DNA from: Alnus glutinosa
Lineage: Eukaryota > Streptophyta > Magnoliopsida > Fagales > Betulaceae
DNA length: 64,000 nucleotides
Assembly: GCF_958979055.1 (NCBI RefSeq)
Contig: NC_084899.1
Coordinates: 25,115,501-25,179,500, forward strand
Direction of reading: 5' to 3'
The position numbers and the translations under genes are program-made. The notes under the pieces are model-generated. The model saw nothing but the letters and a program-made list of their open reading frames with translations, was not told where the DNA came from and did not search any database. Below, piece by piece: positions 53,391 through 64,000 of the stretch (within the stretch, counting starts at the first letter, position 1; the number at the start of each line of letters is the position of its first letter).

Positions 53391-55123
53391 TTAATGCAAT
53401 GGTGCGGATGTTGTTTAATTTAGTTAAAATTATATATTGACGCATTCACCAAGAAAAAGAAAAATGGTAGGGCTTGTTTGGTAAATGTCTTTTTAGGTGA
53501 GTTTTGTTTTTGAATAGTAATAAGAAATGTAATTTAAAAATAACGATTTTAAAATATGTGAATTAAAAAAATAATTTTTAAAAATATAATTAAGTGTTTG
53601 AAATTATTGCAATTTGATCTTATAATTTTTATAAGTTAACCTTTAAAATTTTATATTTTTTAAAAAATACCCTCTCCACTTGTAATTTGAATAAACACTT
53701 TTCTACAATTTTAAATCATAATTTTTTAATTACTTAATTTTTAAACGATTCATTTTTTATTTACAAACCACAATTTCTAAAGCATCTTAAACCTTTACCG
53801 AGCTAGCAAAGCCTGTAAGCAAACTAAAAGAGAAACAAAATAATAAAAAAATAATAATTACCCATCAAGCAAATGTAGGTGAGCCTCCAAATTATGTGCA
53901 GCAACCGGATCGCCGGTCTGCTTCAAAAACGGCGAGTTCTTGTGATCCAATCCAAGCTCGACTCCAACGTGCGAGTAACTCCACGGCAACCCCTCGGCCC
54001 ACTTCATCACCATCGGTGGCACTTGCTCGTTGAAGAACAGCCCCGGCGACTTTGGCACCATGTCGTGAATATTCACCACCCTCAACACCTTCAGCTCCAA
54101 CGTCTCAAGCCTCTCCTTGAACCTTACGTTCCCTACTCTCGGACCGGCAAACGAAAACACGCACACCGGCACAGCGCTGCCGTCCGTTAACACATTCAAC
54201 CCCGTCTCGACGATATCGTACGCGCTTAGAACGGCCAACGCCGCCCCTAGACTATGCCCTGTGATGGTAATGCTCACTTGTTCGCTTGCGTACATGTTAA
54301 GCAACCTTTTGACCTCGCTTAATATTTGTTCTCTCGCTGAGTACTTGCAAAACCGGCAGGCCTCGTCCTTGTCTGTGTAGAGGTCTAAGAACCCAGATTC
54401 GGCTTTCACCGTTGGATCCGGACATGGGATTTTGTTGGAAGAGATTGGCTTGAGGAAATCCATTAGGTCTGCAATCCACTCCAGCCGTGTCACTGTGCCT
54501 CTCCATGCTATGGTTATGTCACGGCGACCTAAACGTTTTGTGGTTTCGTCGTTGGAAACGGCGACGTATCCGATCCAGTTGGCGTTCTTGCTCCACACTT
54601 TAGGCCACCGCGACTTCTTGAAGAAGTTTGGTAGGTTGATGTTTGAGGTTGCGAAGAGGTAGCGAGAGACGTCGTAGCCCTGGTGTGACTTCATTCCTAG
54701 GGAGTCGAAGAAATCGCGGCGCATGAACCTACAGCTTCCGCAGTACTTGGAAAAGGGGTCGAAATCGAAGGCGTCGTAACATGCCTGTGCCATATCGCCG
54801 TACCTGATTAGCTCCGATCGGAGAAGCGGGTCCATTGGATCGAGCAGGCCGACCCAGTCGTCTTGGCCGTGGATTTCACGCCAGGCATCGGCTAGTTGGC
54901 GCTCCGGTTGGGAAGTAATGTCACAAGCTTCTTCGTCCTCTTCTAGTTGCTCGGTGATAGCGGTCGATAGGGAGTCGCTGGTTTTGGATAGTACCTTGCA
55001 TATTGTTGGTGTTTTTGTGGCTACTTTTGGAACTCCAAGCTGGGATTTTTGTTGGAGGAGGGTGTGCCGGCGTATGGGGAAGGGATTGGGTAGGAGAGTG
55101 TTAGATAGGGAAATGGCCGCCAT
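51893..55123 (-). CDS. Class-3 lipase, phospholipase A1-Igamma-like, chloroplastic
   Basis: Two exons, 53862-55123 and 51893-52136, give 501 residues; the intron of 1,725 bp splits a glycine codon. The first about 50 residues are Ser/Thr/Lys-rich with few acidic residues, a likely plastid transit peptide. The lipase core shows RDITIAWRGT (from 201), the nucleophile elbow ITGHSLGAAL with Ser291, FSFAGPRVGN, Asp354 in VNIHDMVPK and a C-terminal His in the AAHNLEAHLHLLDG block (probably His410). This is the DAD1-like family, which releases fatty acids from the sn-1 position of plastid glycerolipids; DAD1 itself supplies linolenic acid for jasmonate. The C-terminal extension YWRQDENKGMVRSKDGRWVQ is typical of the Igamma subgroup (Arabidopsis At1g06800, At2g30550, At1g51440). 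Which paralogue it is cannot be settled here. The intron contains a TA microsatellite (53360-53385) and MITE-like sequence (53467-53790). Confidence 0.92.
53360..53385. repeat. (TA)n microsatellite in the lipase intron
   Basis: About 13 uninterrupted TA units. Confidence 0.85.
53467..53790. mobile_element. MITE-like sequence in the lipase intron
   Basis: It begins GTAGGGCTTGTTTGGTAAATG and ends CAAACCACAATTTCTAAAGC, with AACGATTTTAAAA and CAATTTGATC blocks between, similar in type to the family at 26773-27135. TSD not found. Confidence 0.35.
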
Positions 55124-56404
55124 TGAAGAGACTGTGAATAAGTTCGATCGTGAAATAGTGAAGATGGGGGAGAAGGTGGGTGGTATCGAGATATTTAGAG
55201 ACAGATATAATTGAATAGAAAATGGGTCTCCATTTCCTATGAAGCTATCTTAATTATTTATATAATCATGATTAATTAGTTTAATGCTCGCGTTGTTCAT
55301 GTGGGCTTGGTCTGGGACTCCGGGAGTCTGGTCATCAAAGGCCGAAAGGGGCCTGGTCTTTCTTCATGATTACAAGAAAATTCTGGGATTCTGGGATTGG
55401 CGGTTCAAATTACTGGATTTGAAACCTCTTCATTTAGTATAACAGTGAAAACATAATTATCTTTTCACATCACTGTTACACTAAACGGACAAGATCCTCT
55501 CCATTCTATTATTGAGGAATGGGCCCTTTGCAACGGAGAAGCATGTGATCACCGCTTGTGGTAGATAATTAGCTGTCACGGTCACTGTCACCGTTAAAAA
55601 AAAAAGGGACAAAGCGCTGGTGGTCAATAATTAGCTGTCGCCTGTCAGGGTCATTGTAAAAAAGGGGTAAATTAATTATTAATAATACATGTTTCTTATA
55701 TCTTAATTATTAATATTATTTAAACATTTTTTTTTTTAAAAAAATAATAATAATAATAATACTTCAACTACTCTCAAATGGCTAAACTAAGGTAGTGGCA
55801 TTTTTTTTTTTTTTTTAGAAAAGGTAGTGGCATTTTGAGTGGTTCCGCCGCACCCATTTAGCATTTATGACCAATTTGCAGTCACCTCCAAGTGAAAAAA
55901 ATTAATAAAACTTAAGGGAGTAAACCACCCTTTTACCAAATGAGGGTGAAAAGCGTTAATGTGAATCTCCTTTAATTTTCGTTTTTTATGAGCTCTTCCT
56001 CTAAATTTTATGTACCTTCTTCTTTTTATAGTAGTGATAATGTCATTAATAATGAAGAAAAAAAAAAAATTATCATTTGTGTTTATATGATGTATGCGGA
56101 ATACCACATGTGATAGTTTTTTAAAAGCATTTAACCCTAAAATTTTTCTTAAACCCGCAAAGGAGAACTTGCCAGAAAAAAAGATATTACAACATTTTTT
56201 TTTTTTTGGTAGTTTTTTCAACGGTCCAGAATTTTTTTTTAACAGCAGCTAAGCAAAATCCAAAATAATTCTTCTTATTTTGTCTATTAAACTGATTTTG
56301 TTATATTTAACAATATACATGATGTCCTGTTATTTAAATATTAAATAATATAATAAAATATTTACTACGTGGCACCGTAAAATCTGATATTTTTTTTTAT
56401 GAAT

Positions 56405-56594
56405 CATGGAAAAAGTGGTAACTTGCCTTCTTTTTCATTACCTCGTAGCTTTTTATCAGCACTTATTCATATGGTCTAAGGTCACTCGCTTTCTTAATCA
56501 TGGTGTTGGGCGGCTGACTTTTAGGATGCTAGTTATGGAAAAAGTTGGTTGCTTTCTTTTTCATAATTCCTATCTTTTTACGACCACTTATCTC
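56405..56594 (+). repeat. Imperfect direct duplication
   Basis: About 62-65 bp at 56405-56469 recur at 56533-56594: ATGGAAAAAGT, then CTTTTTCAT, then a TTTTTA(T/C) block and ACTTAT in the same order and spacing. Confidence 0.6.
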
Positions 56595-56837
56595 AAAGGG
56601 GGGTGGGGGTGGGGGTGATCATTGTTTAATTGCCCTCTACAATGAACCAGACAATTCTGAATTTATTTTTGATTGGTTTGTTTGCTCGTCCCAATTGGTG
56701 TTTAGACTGTTAATTTTCTCTTCGGACAAATGAATTTTATCATAGGCTCTTATAGTTTTAATAAAAGTTTTTACAATATGGATAGAAAGATTCTAGACCA
56801 TCGTAATATGTTGATGTCAATGTTTGCGTGTTGTTAT

Positions 56838-57063
56838 ATTTCGAATCTGTTTAGGTATGCGACTTTAAAATGTGCGATTTGATAAAATAATTTTTAAAAA
56901 CGCAATTAAGCGTTTAGCAAGATCGTAGTATTTTGGCCACCTTTTAAAATACTGCGTTTTTAAATCGTAATTTTTTAAAAACACAGTTCGTAAACTGTTT
57001 ATTTTCTGGGATTTGGTTTAAAATCGTACTTTTTCTCTACGAAAGCGCAATCCCAAACGCACC
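56838..57063. mobile_element. MITE, AAATCGCAA-type family
   Basis: It starts TCTGTTTAGGTATGCGAC and ends GCGCAATCCCAAACGCACCC. Internal blocks CGATTTGATAAAATAA and AAAACGCAATTAAGCG alternate with their complements (ACTGCGTTTTTAAATCG). No TSD was seen. Confidence 0.5.
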
Positions 57064-57740
57064 CTTCATTTTTGTTAATAAGAAAATGGCTATCAAGTTG
57101 CTTTCCGCCCTTGCATAGGTGTAACAATTTAATAAATTGTGTTTGGATTTAGGAATGGTTATGGAATAGAAATAGGAATGAACTAGTGAAATCGAATAGA
57201 TTAATGAACGAAATGGAATTGGAAATTGTTTGGCAAATTCGATGATGCCTTCACTCCAAGTTCTTACAGAACAATACAATTCAAAAGTTGCCTTATTCTA
57301 CGGGCTGGGGCATTAGTTGCCCATATATACAATCAGGCTGAATCAGCCAGACTTTGACCCAAAGTAAACAAAACGCACCCTACTAAATGTAAAACGATAC
57401 AACATCGTCTATACTTTATTCTCTACTCTCTAGCCTTCCGTCAAACGTACGTACTGTTTTCTTCATTCAACACGTCGTTGCTTAATTCCTTTTAACTTGT
57501 CGATCTCCCGCTGTACACACGATCAGCTCCAATTGCCTCTGGCTGTTTCGCACCACTTGTTAAGCATCATTCTCTTGATGCCACATATCTTATCTTCATG
57601 CAGCTTCTTCTTCCCTTCAACTCAATTCAAAGTCCTTCCTTTTTGCTTCGCTCAGCTTACTTTCCTATACCACTTGTGACAATAGACTTCTAACGAGAGA
57701 ATCAAGTACTTTAAAATAGGTGCTTCTTAAAAGTCATATA

Positions 57741-57745
<5 letters not shown>

Positions 57746-57787
<42 letters not shown>
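57746..57787. repeat. (AT)n microsatellite
   Basis: About 21 uninterrupted AT units. Confidence 0.9.
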
Positions 57788-57789
<2 letters not shown>

Positions 57790-59317
57790 ATGAAGGCAAA
57801 GCTATAATCTATGTAGAAAGATAGTCACTAATTTAATTTAGGTTTTTCTTTTTCTTTTTGGTAAAAGTAAATATATATTCCTCCTTCAAACTATCAAAAA
57901 ATGTCAATGTCTCCCCTAAAACCAACCAAAAGACCAAAATGACCCTAATTAATTATTTTTTCAACAACACAAAATTGTCTTTACAAATACGAAAAAAAAA
58001 AAAAAAAAAAACCTAAAACTAAAAAAAAAACTTTTAAAAACAAAATTAAAGAAAAAACGAAATTAAAGTTTTAAAAAAAAAAAAAAAAAAAAAAACTAAA
58101 AAATAAATGATTTTTTTTTTTAAAAAAAAAAATTTGTTTTTTTTTAATAATTTTTTTAGTTTTTTTTTTTTGAATTTAATAATTTTAAGAAGGGTATTTT
58201 TATCATTAGACGAGACATTAACCAATTTCGATAGTTTAGAGAGAGATTAACAAAATTAATAATATATGTACTTTTTTTTTCTTTTTTTTTTTCCCCTTCA
58301 ACAATCAACCCCATAAAGTATGAGGTAAATCTTATTACTCAAATTAAATATTTGAAGGGACATTGCAAATATTTCTTTAATATATGTACTTTTTCTTTTT
58401 TGTCCTTTTCACTTTTTTCCGAAGGTAGAAGTCATTTTTCGAGGAACCGGTTATCCACGGGCACTAAAAGATCTATCTGTCAAAGGGCCCAACAGATTTT
58501 GAAGAATACTGAGAACCATGAGTCACCAAAGATCCGGCAGGCAGCAGCCAACAACCAACTTGCTGCCAAAATTCGAGTGCACATTCATCCATAACCCTAA
58601 AGAGAAAAGGCAGAGCGCAAAGGCGACGGCCTATATAATGTAAAGAAAGAATGAATGATCAGTCAGGTATGCAATTTTGACCATAGTCAAATTCTGTCTA
58701 AATTAATTTTTTCGCTAATTTATTTTCACTGATCACTTGAGCGTTGCAGCGAATTCACCTGTTCCTACTTGTAAATCCCTCTCTCTCTCTCTCTCGTAGA
58801 TCCCTTTGAAGGAGGCTTGAAATCACTCTACAAAGTTCATTGCATCAAAAGTTTTCTCTGAGTTTACGCGCATATGCTTGACAGCAACTTGTAAGGAACC
58901 TGCGTTTCTTTTCCAAAAAGCTGGCCGGAACTGAATGTTGTTTATGATGGTGGCATGAGGCATCGATCTCCATAATCTCGGAATATGTTCTCTAATTAAT
59001 TATGCTTATTCCATCTAGGTAAGCCACGAGATTGCGTTTCCCAATTATTTTTCACACAGATAATCCAGCCTATATGTCATGATGTTAGTCTGCTCATGAC
59101 TCGGGCTTCATAATTTATTATTATTTTTTTTAAAAAAAAAATTACTTCTTTAAGCCGGAGTCTTGAGACTGCAATGGTTACTTAGTGTTAATATTTTATG
59201 GTTAAATTTAATATTGTTGTATTTGTTTTTTTGTTTTTTTTTTAATAATTGCACTATCAGTATTGGGATTGACTTAAATTACGAACACTTTATATGGTAC
59301 AAAAAGTTCGTAGATGA

Positions 59318-59535
59318 TCCTTATGGTAAACTATAATTACGAATTACTTTCTAAATCTGTTTTTCGTCCATCAAGTTAACAGAATCTGTTAGTTTGTCAC
59401 GCCATATAAATAGTGAGACAATCTCTAAATATCATTTGTATTGTAATCTACTAACAGACTTTGTTTACTTGATGAACAGAAAACGGGTTCAAGGAGTGAT
59501 TTGTAATTTAGGCCAACCGTAGGGACTAGTAGTAC
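59318..59535. mobile_element. Foldback element
   Basis: The left arm (TTTTTCGTCCATCAAGTTAA, then AGAATCTGTTAGT) is matched by the inverted right arm (TTTTCTGTTCATCAAGTAAA, then AAGTCTGTTAGTAG). Pairing continues outward through AATTACGAATTACT against AATTACAAATCACT. Arms of about 65-70 bp surround a loop of about 60 bp. Non-coding. Confidence 0.55.
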
Positions 59536-60056
59536 AATTATCTTTTTTAAAAAAATAGTAATAAAAAGTGATTGATGTGATATAAAATTTTTTTTTAAAA
59601 AAAAAAAAAAATTGTATGAAAAAGTGGAAAAAAAAAAGTTTGTTTTGTACTAAAATTATTTAGTTAAATAATAATAAAAAATTAGTGATATTATATAAAA
59701 AGTAAAAAAATAAAAAATAATATTTTGAAGTTGTCAAGTTGATTTTTTTTTTTTTTTTGGATAAGTGAAAATTATGGGAGGGGTGAGGATGGTGATTATC
59801 AAACATAGCCAATGTCACATAATAAATATGTTGACAAACTATTTAAAAAATTTAAATAATGTGGCATCATTTATATATTGAGATTTCTAATAATTTTTTT
59901 AGCACATTGTGAAATAATCTATATGAAATCTATTTATTCAAATAAATTTTAGATTACTCGGCCACCTATTTGGACTGAAGGGTCCCATGTGAACTCTCTC
60001 ACATGTCCGGGGGATCTTTATCCATCATTTACGAGTAATTATAAAAGTCTCTCATG

Positions 60057-60367
60057 TTTCACTCTCGTGTCCCTCTAAAAATGAGTTGGCTTCTAAAATC
60101 ATCATTTAATCAAATTTCAATAATGATCAATCATAAGCAATTAATTATATATGTACATTAAGTGTCTATCAACAAATTAGGTGGCTTTTAAAAATCACCA
60201 TTGTGCGTGTGATTGATCAAATGATGATTTTGATCAAATGATGAATTTAAAAGCTACCTTATTTTTTTATAAACACTTAATGTACATATAGAATTACTCA
60301 TCACAAGTCCAATGGTAATTTTAAAAGCCACCTAATTTTTTTAGGGACACATGCAAGAGTAACACAA
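60057..60367. mobile_element. Foldback MITE, about 310 bp
   Basis: Outer ends are inverted: TTTCACTCTCGTGTCCCTCT against GTTACTCTTGCATGTGTCCC. An inner inverted pair is stronger: TATGTACATTAAGTGT and GGTGGCTTTTAAA at 60150-60200 against 60250-60290. A related end (TTGTGTCCCTCTAATAAGG) occurs near 11490. Confidence 0.5.
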
Positions 60368-60633
60368 AAAAACCCTTCTAGTGTCACTTATCATTTACAC
60401 CATCAGATACAACAACATTAAATTTGATCATTAAATAATTTCTTTTAATTTGAAGCGAAATGGTGGAGATCGATCAATATTGCATGTCCACTCTAAGTTT
60501 ATATAATTTTCTGTACTTCTTTTTCGAATATCACACTTTATATCTATCACCCTCGTAATTAACCGTATTAATTCACACTATTATTTCATAGCATCGTGAT
60601 TTTTGCCCTCTAATGGTGGAAACATAACCTTTT

Positions 60634-60752
60634 TTCTTTTTCTTTTTTTTCTTTTTTCGACATATCTACACAAGATGAGAGAAGGGGATTCGAATTAGTG
60701 ACCTACACTTCATAAGGCGTGGTCCCCATCCGATTGAGCTACCCCTTAAGGA
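60634..60752 (-). mobile_element. tRNA-derived SINE, antisense copy
   Basis: On the minus strand it starts AAGGGGTAGCTCAATCGG, with a perfect pol III box A (TAGCTCAATCGG) and a box B-like ATTCGAATCC downstream, then ends in a T/C-interrupted A-rich tail. Direct repeats of 17 bp with one mismatch (TGGAAACATAACCTTTT at 60617-60633, TGGAAACAAAACCTTTT at 60753-60769) flank it. Same family as 12030-12134. Confidence 0.8.
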
Positions 60753-61056
60753 TGGAAACAAAACCTTTTGCGTTGGTCTCGTATAGCTCGGATTCGATCG
60801 GAATTGTCATAGCATGAATCACCAATGGTTTAATATTGCTTATAGCTATATTTATTATTACGTTTCAATCTTCTTTTTAATGAAAATAATTGAAACTAAT
60901 AAATACTTCCACTTATTCCTATATACTTTCACTACGTACGTACCCTAGCGACATATGGCCAGAAAAAGAAAAAACACTACACTGTTGATATCTTTATCAC
61001 TTTGCTATGACTAACTTTTGGCGTTCTCAAGACATAAAATAATTAGAGCATTATTA

Positions 61057-61989
61057 CCGTTAACTAAAACACACTTTTCTCTCTCCCCATTTCCTCCTCA
61101 AGAAAAACCCATAGAGCCTCCCCGTTGCATAACCGTTTTGCCGCGAAGGGAGGCCCACCTCCCTCCTTCTGGCTGTTTTTTTGTTCCTCTCAGTCTTTAG
61201 GACTGTAGAGTTTGGTTCCCCCCGGTTAAACCAGTGGTGGTTGTCTTGCCCCTAGCTCTTTTGGCTATGGTGGTTTTGTTTTGTTCTTGTTTTTCTTTCT
61301 GTTTCTGGCAGATGACTCTTCTTAAGAAGTCTAAGGTGGAGTGAGGCCGATTTTGGTGTTGTCGACGGCGTGTTCTGGTCGGATTTTCTTGGTTTTTTCT
61401 CTAATTTTTGAAGCTAGATCTACGCATGTCCGTCGACTTCTGATGGACACGCGCTACCCAGCCGAGGCCCCTGCCGTGTTCCGCCCTAGGTGCTGGAAGC
61501 TGCGGTCGTGCAGGTCCCCGGAGCTCGGCGCGTGGCCCTCACGCGCCAGGGCGTTTTTGTTTCCTATCTGCGCATGTAGGCCACGCTCCGCACTTTCTGG
61601 CCGTGCTTGGCGGCGTCTAAGGTCTCCGGCGTCGGTTCTTCAGCCGGGTGCGTCCGGATGCGGTGCGTGTTCTACACGCGTCGTCACTCCGACGAAGCAG
61701 CCTCCATACTCCAGTGCCGGCGACTTTTTTTAGGGTTTTCTGCATTTGTGTTGTATTTTTTCTTATTTCTATGTACAGTTTGCCTTTGTGTGGCTCAAGT
61801 TTTACTATAATATTTTAGTTGGGGGGCTTTATGTAATTTTAGTGAAATTTGAGATTCTGCTTGGCAGCTGTTTTTAAGCCAGATCCTCCTGGCTTAGAGT
61901 GTGAGGGGTCTGTCCCTCATTTCTCATCATGTACGCCTTCGGGCTGTTTTATCTATGGGTAGCACATGCTTATCCGTTCGAAAAAAAAT
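61057..61989 (+). mobile_element. Non-LTR (LINE-like) insertion, non-coding
   Basis: It is flanked by a perfect 19-bp target duplication AATAATTAGAGCATTATTA (61038-61056 and 61990-62008) and ends in an A-rich tail (GAAAAAAAAT). The middle is strikingly GC-rich (61340-61730) against the AT-rich surroundings, with an open frame of about 130 codons that matches no family I know. The 3' part (TCATCATGTACGCCTTCGGG) is typical of plant LINE 3' UTRs. No reverse transcriptase is present. Confidence 0.7.
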
Positions 61990-62315
61990 AATAATTAGAG
62001 CATTATTATCTAGATAATCAGTTGTTATTTTGGTTAGACCGTATGCTAAAATTGAAGCAAATGGAGCAACATTCGACTTAGTAATTTAGAGAAACATTTT
62101 GGTGAGTTGCTATAGTGTTCACCAAATGTAAAAACTAAGTGTTTTTTTTTTAAATAAATAAATAAAAAACTAATATTATTTCTCCTATCAATAAAGAATA
62201 ACTAAATCCTTGATAAATAGTATCTAAATGGAATATTAAAAAGTGAAAGCTAAAATAGAGAGTCGGATATAAGTGCTTTGAAAAAGTTGGCAATTAAAAT
62301 AGAAAACATGATTTT

Positions 62316-62849
62316 TTTTTTTTGATGAATAAAAGATTTTATAAGGCTCAACTCAGCAACCAATACACTCCAGTGAAAACTGGAAACAACTCCTGCATAG
62401 GGACAACAAACCCCTAGTTAGGAAACCAAGAGAGAGAAAAAAAACAACAACGACAACCCTACTGCTTCCAAGAACACAGTAAGCAACAGCATAATACAAA
62501 GACCACCAGAACCTGCTATTAGTAGACACAATCAACTAAAGCAATCATCCAAAAAATAAACACCCATCTACAAGATCAAAACAAAGAAATCAAACCCCCA
62601 TCAATCCTCAAAGACACATAGGACTCACAACATCCCATCACTCCAGAAAATGCAGATTCCATTTAGCAACAAGGTTCATATACTTCCTGAAATGGCTGAT
62701 CTTCCCTTTTGCTACAATCTTCGCTCGAGCTTCCCACCTAACACGAGTCAAAATTGTTTCCTTCGTGCGTGGAGTGTTATTGTGCAAAAGGTCGTTCCTC
62801 TGCTTCCATATATGGTGCATGGCCGTTCTTAGTTGGTGGAGCGATTTGT
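62316..62849 (-). mobile_element. 5'-truncated LINE
   Basis: A perfect 17-bp direct repeat ATAGAAAACATGATTTT (62299-62315 and 62850-62866) flanks the insertion. A T run at the left edge is the inverted poly-A tail. On the minus strand the right part encodes HHIWKQRNDLLHNNTPRTKE and further to WNLHFLE, like the C-terminal end (IW.ERN) of plant LINE ORF2 downstream of the zf-RVT domain. The rest is 3' UTR. Confidence 0.8.
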
Positions 62850-62931
62850 ATAGAAAACATGATTTTCTTTTTAGCTAAAATAAATAGCAAATTTACTAGC
62901 CGGCTGGATGTAAATGCATATATACAATTTG

Positions 62932-63240
62932 TGAGCATTCTCATCGGGCTAGCCAAATGTTATTTTGGCTAGTCGATATGCTAAAATATGAACGAAATGA
63001 ATTGCATCTAGCTCAGTAATTTACATAAATATTTGGTGAGCTACTACGGTACTAGTGCTCAACAAAGTTTGTGAGCATTGTTTGGTCAACAAATGAAAAA
63101 ACAAACATTTTTTTTTAATCTCTATTATTGTCTCTCCACATAATAAATAACAATGAAATAATAACGAAATCATTGATCAAAAATATTTAAATGAAAGTAA
63201 AAAATTATAATAGAGAATCGAATATAAATAGTTTGAAAGC
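62932..63240. mobile_element. Sister copy of the GAGCATTCTCATCGG MITE
   Basis: It starts GTGAGCATTCTCATCGGGC, then follows the order of the interrupted copy: TTATTTTGGCTAG, ATATGCTAAAAT, TCAGTAATTTACA, TTTGGTGAGCTACT and AGAGAATCGAATATAAAT. Its right end is not clear. Confidence 0.5.
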
Positions 63241-63264
63241 AGGGGGTGACAAATATTATTATTA

Positions 63265-64000
63265 TTTTTTGAATTTCTGAATATTTCATTTCATTAATTG
63301 ATCAAAGATCACGAGTATAAAATTATTACATTACAAAGCATAAAGTTCAACAAAATTATAGCCACATGCTATGAGATTACATAGTCATAGATACAAACAA
63401 AATTATTAAAATAAAATATTATTTATGACTTTCATCTTCCGCTAACCCATGTACAGAAAAAAGTTAAATAGCAAATATGCTCCGAGAATACTAGATCTAA
63501 GACAATGGTAACCAAATATCCTAAAAATTTATTTAAACCGACTATGACAGTCGACAGATAACCTCTCACACCAAACTATCAAGGCCGTAAGAGATAACTC
63601 CTCACACTCGACTAACATTCATCACATAAATCGCCCATGAGGGCATATAGAAAGAGAATAAAATTATTATTCAAGTCAAAAATACAACCAGCAAACAGCA
63701 ACAGCGGCCAAGGAAGAGATGAATGGCAAATCACGGAAATAGATGGACGAATCCATAGTGGATAAGCAAAAATTGATGATTTGGTCGGAGAACACCTACA
63801 AACAAAAGAAAAAACCACAATGGGAGAGTGTGGGTAAGAGCGGGGAATAGAAAGGAAAGGGAGAGACAGATCTGCTCCTTCCTCCTTTAAGATATGTTTT
63901 CTCTAGGGTGAAGTCTATGGTCGGCTGCCAAATATAATATTTAAAGGTTGAATATAATCAAAATTAATATATTGGGTTTAATCCTTCACATAGGCTTACG
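63265..64000 (-). other. Unassigned right end, possibly LINE-derived
   Basis: Inverted, the left edge reads GATCAATTAATGAAATG before an A/T-rich tail near 63265, reminiscent of a LINE 3' end. No coding motif or TSD within the window supports it, so this remains a guess. Confidence 0.2.

Larger units (their letters stand above)
61038..62915. mobile_element. MITE interrupted by two non-LTR insertions
   Basis: Removing the insertions 61057-61989 and 62316-62849, each with one TSD copy, leaves an element running from about 61040 through 61990-62315 to 62867-62915. Its start (GAGCATTATTATCTAG, later TTATTTTGGTTAG) and inverted end (GCATTTACATCCAGCCGGCTAG, later TTATTTTAGCT) are related inverted repeats. 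A diverged sister copy lies at 62932-63240. Confidence 0.55.
55124..64000. other. Transposon-rich spacer at the right end of the window
   Basis: Beyond the lipase promoter (first few hundred bases) I find no host gene in nearly 9 kb. The region contains a direct duplication (56405-56594), MITEs and foldback elements (56838-57063, 59318-59535, 60057-60367, 62932-63240), an AT microsatellite, a SINE (60634-60752), two non-LTR insertions (61057-61989 and 62316-62849) and long poly-A/poly-T tracts around 57990-58290. The stretch 63265-64000 is unassigned. Confidence 0.65.

Noticed and set aside
54117-54380. Plus-strand ORFs opposite the lipase
   Set aside because: Shadows of the GC-rich lipase exon.
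57497-57679. Hydrophobic 60-codon plus-strand ORF
   Set aside because: No family, no conserved context, in spacer DNA; chance frame likely.
58352-58594. Frame ending QAAANNQLAAKIRVHIHP
   Set aside because: Short, unmatched and directly after long homopolymer tracts.

Overview
The window is nuclear DNA of a flowering plant, most likely a eudicot. The genes carry many short AT-rich introns with GT..AG borders, their proteins match plant families (MRS2, GAUT, PsbW, plastid glutathione reductase), and the spacers are AT-rich and packed with small plant transposons. I cannot name the species. No operons, prophage, CRISPR array, rRNA or convincing tRNA gene is visible.

Eight complete protein-coding genes can be modelled. 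In order they are: an MRS2/CorA-type magnesium transporter (minus, 11 exons, 2445-7053); a GAUT5/6-type galacturonosyltransferase (plus, 9 exons, 15724-21029); the photosystem II subunit PsbW (plus, 2 exons, 22228-23107); a single-exon multi-pass membrane protein of unknown role (plus, 25113-25991); a UCH37-type proteasomal deubiquitinase (plus, 5 coding exons, 32249-36726); chloroplast glutathione reductase (plus, 10 exons, 37442-43312); the nucleolar WD40 protein UTP18 (minus, single coding exon, 45413-47110); and a plastid class-3 lipase of the phospholipase A1-Igamma type (minus, 2 exons, 51893-55123). All splice junctions listed keep frame and give family-typical lengths. PsbW, glutathione reductase and the lipase should act in plastids, GAUT in the Golgi, UCH37 at the proteasome and UTP18 in the nucleolus. 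I see no sign that the neighbours work as one pathway.

The spacers and large introns hold a layered record of small, mostly non-autonomous transposons, several bounded by perfect target-site duplications (TSDs). Intron 1 of glutathione reductase contains a long-TIR element split by an 893-bp hAT-type element (8-bp TSD) that carries a broken copy of part of a nodulin-like/NFD4 major-facilitator gene. Upstream of UTP18 lies a 2.24-kb LTR element with two 350-bp LTRs, a 5-bp TSD and only a gag-like ORF. A 272-bp miniature LTR element with 71/75-bp LTRs and a 5-bp TSD sits upstream of UCH37. Near the right end a MITE is interrupted by two non-LTR insertions (19-bp and 17-bp TSDs). SINE, LINE, hAT and foldback copies make up much of the rest.

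Layout: 1-2.4 kb spacer; 2.4-7.1 kb MRS2; 7.1-15.7 kb repeat-rich spacer; 15.7-26 kb GAUT, PsbW and membrane-protein genes; 26-32 kb repeat-rich spacer; 32-55 kb gene-dense block (UCH37, GR, UTP18, LTR element, lipase); 55-64 kb transposon-rich spacer without a recognisable gene. I found no new multi-gene system; the most novel-looking structures are the transposon-borne gene fragment and the two miniature LTR elements.
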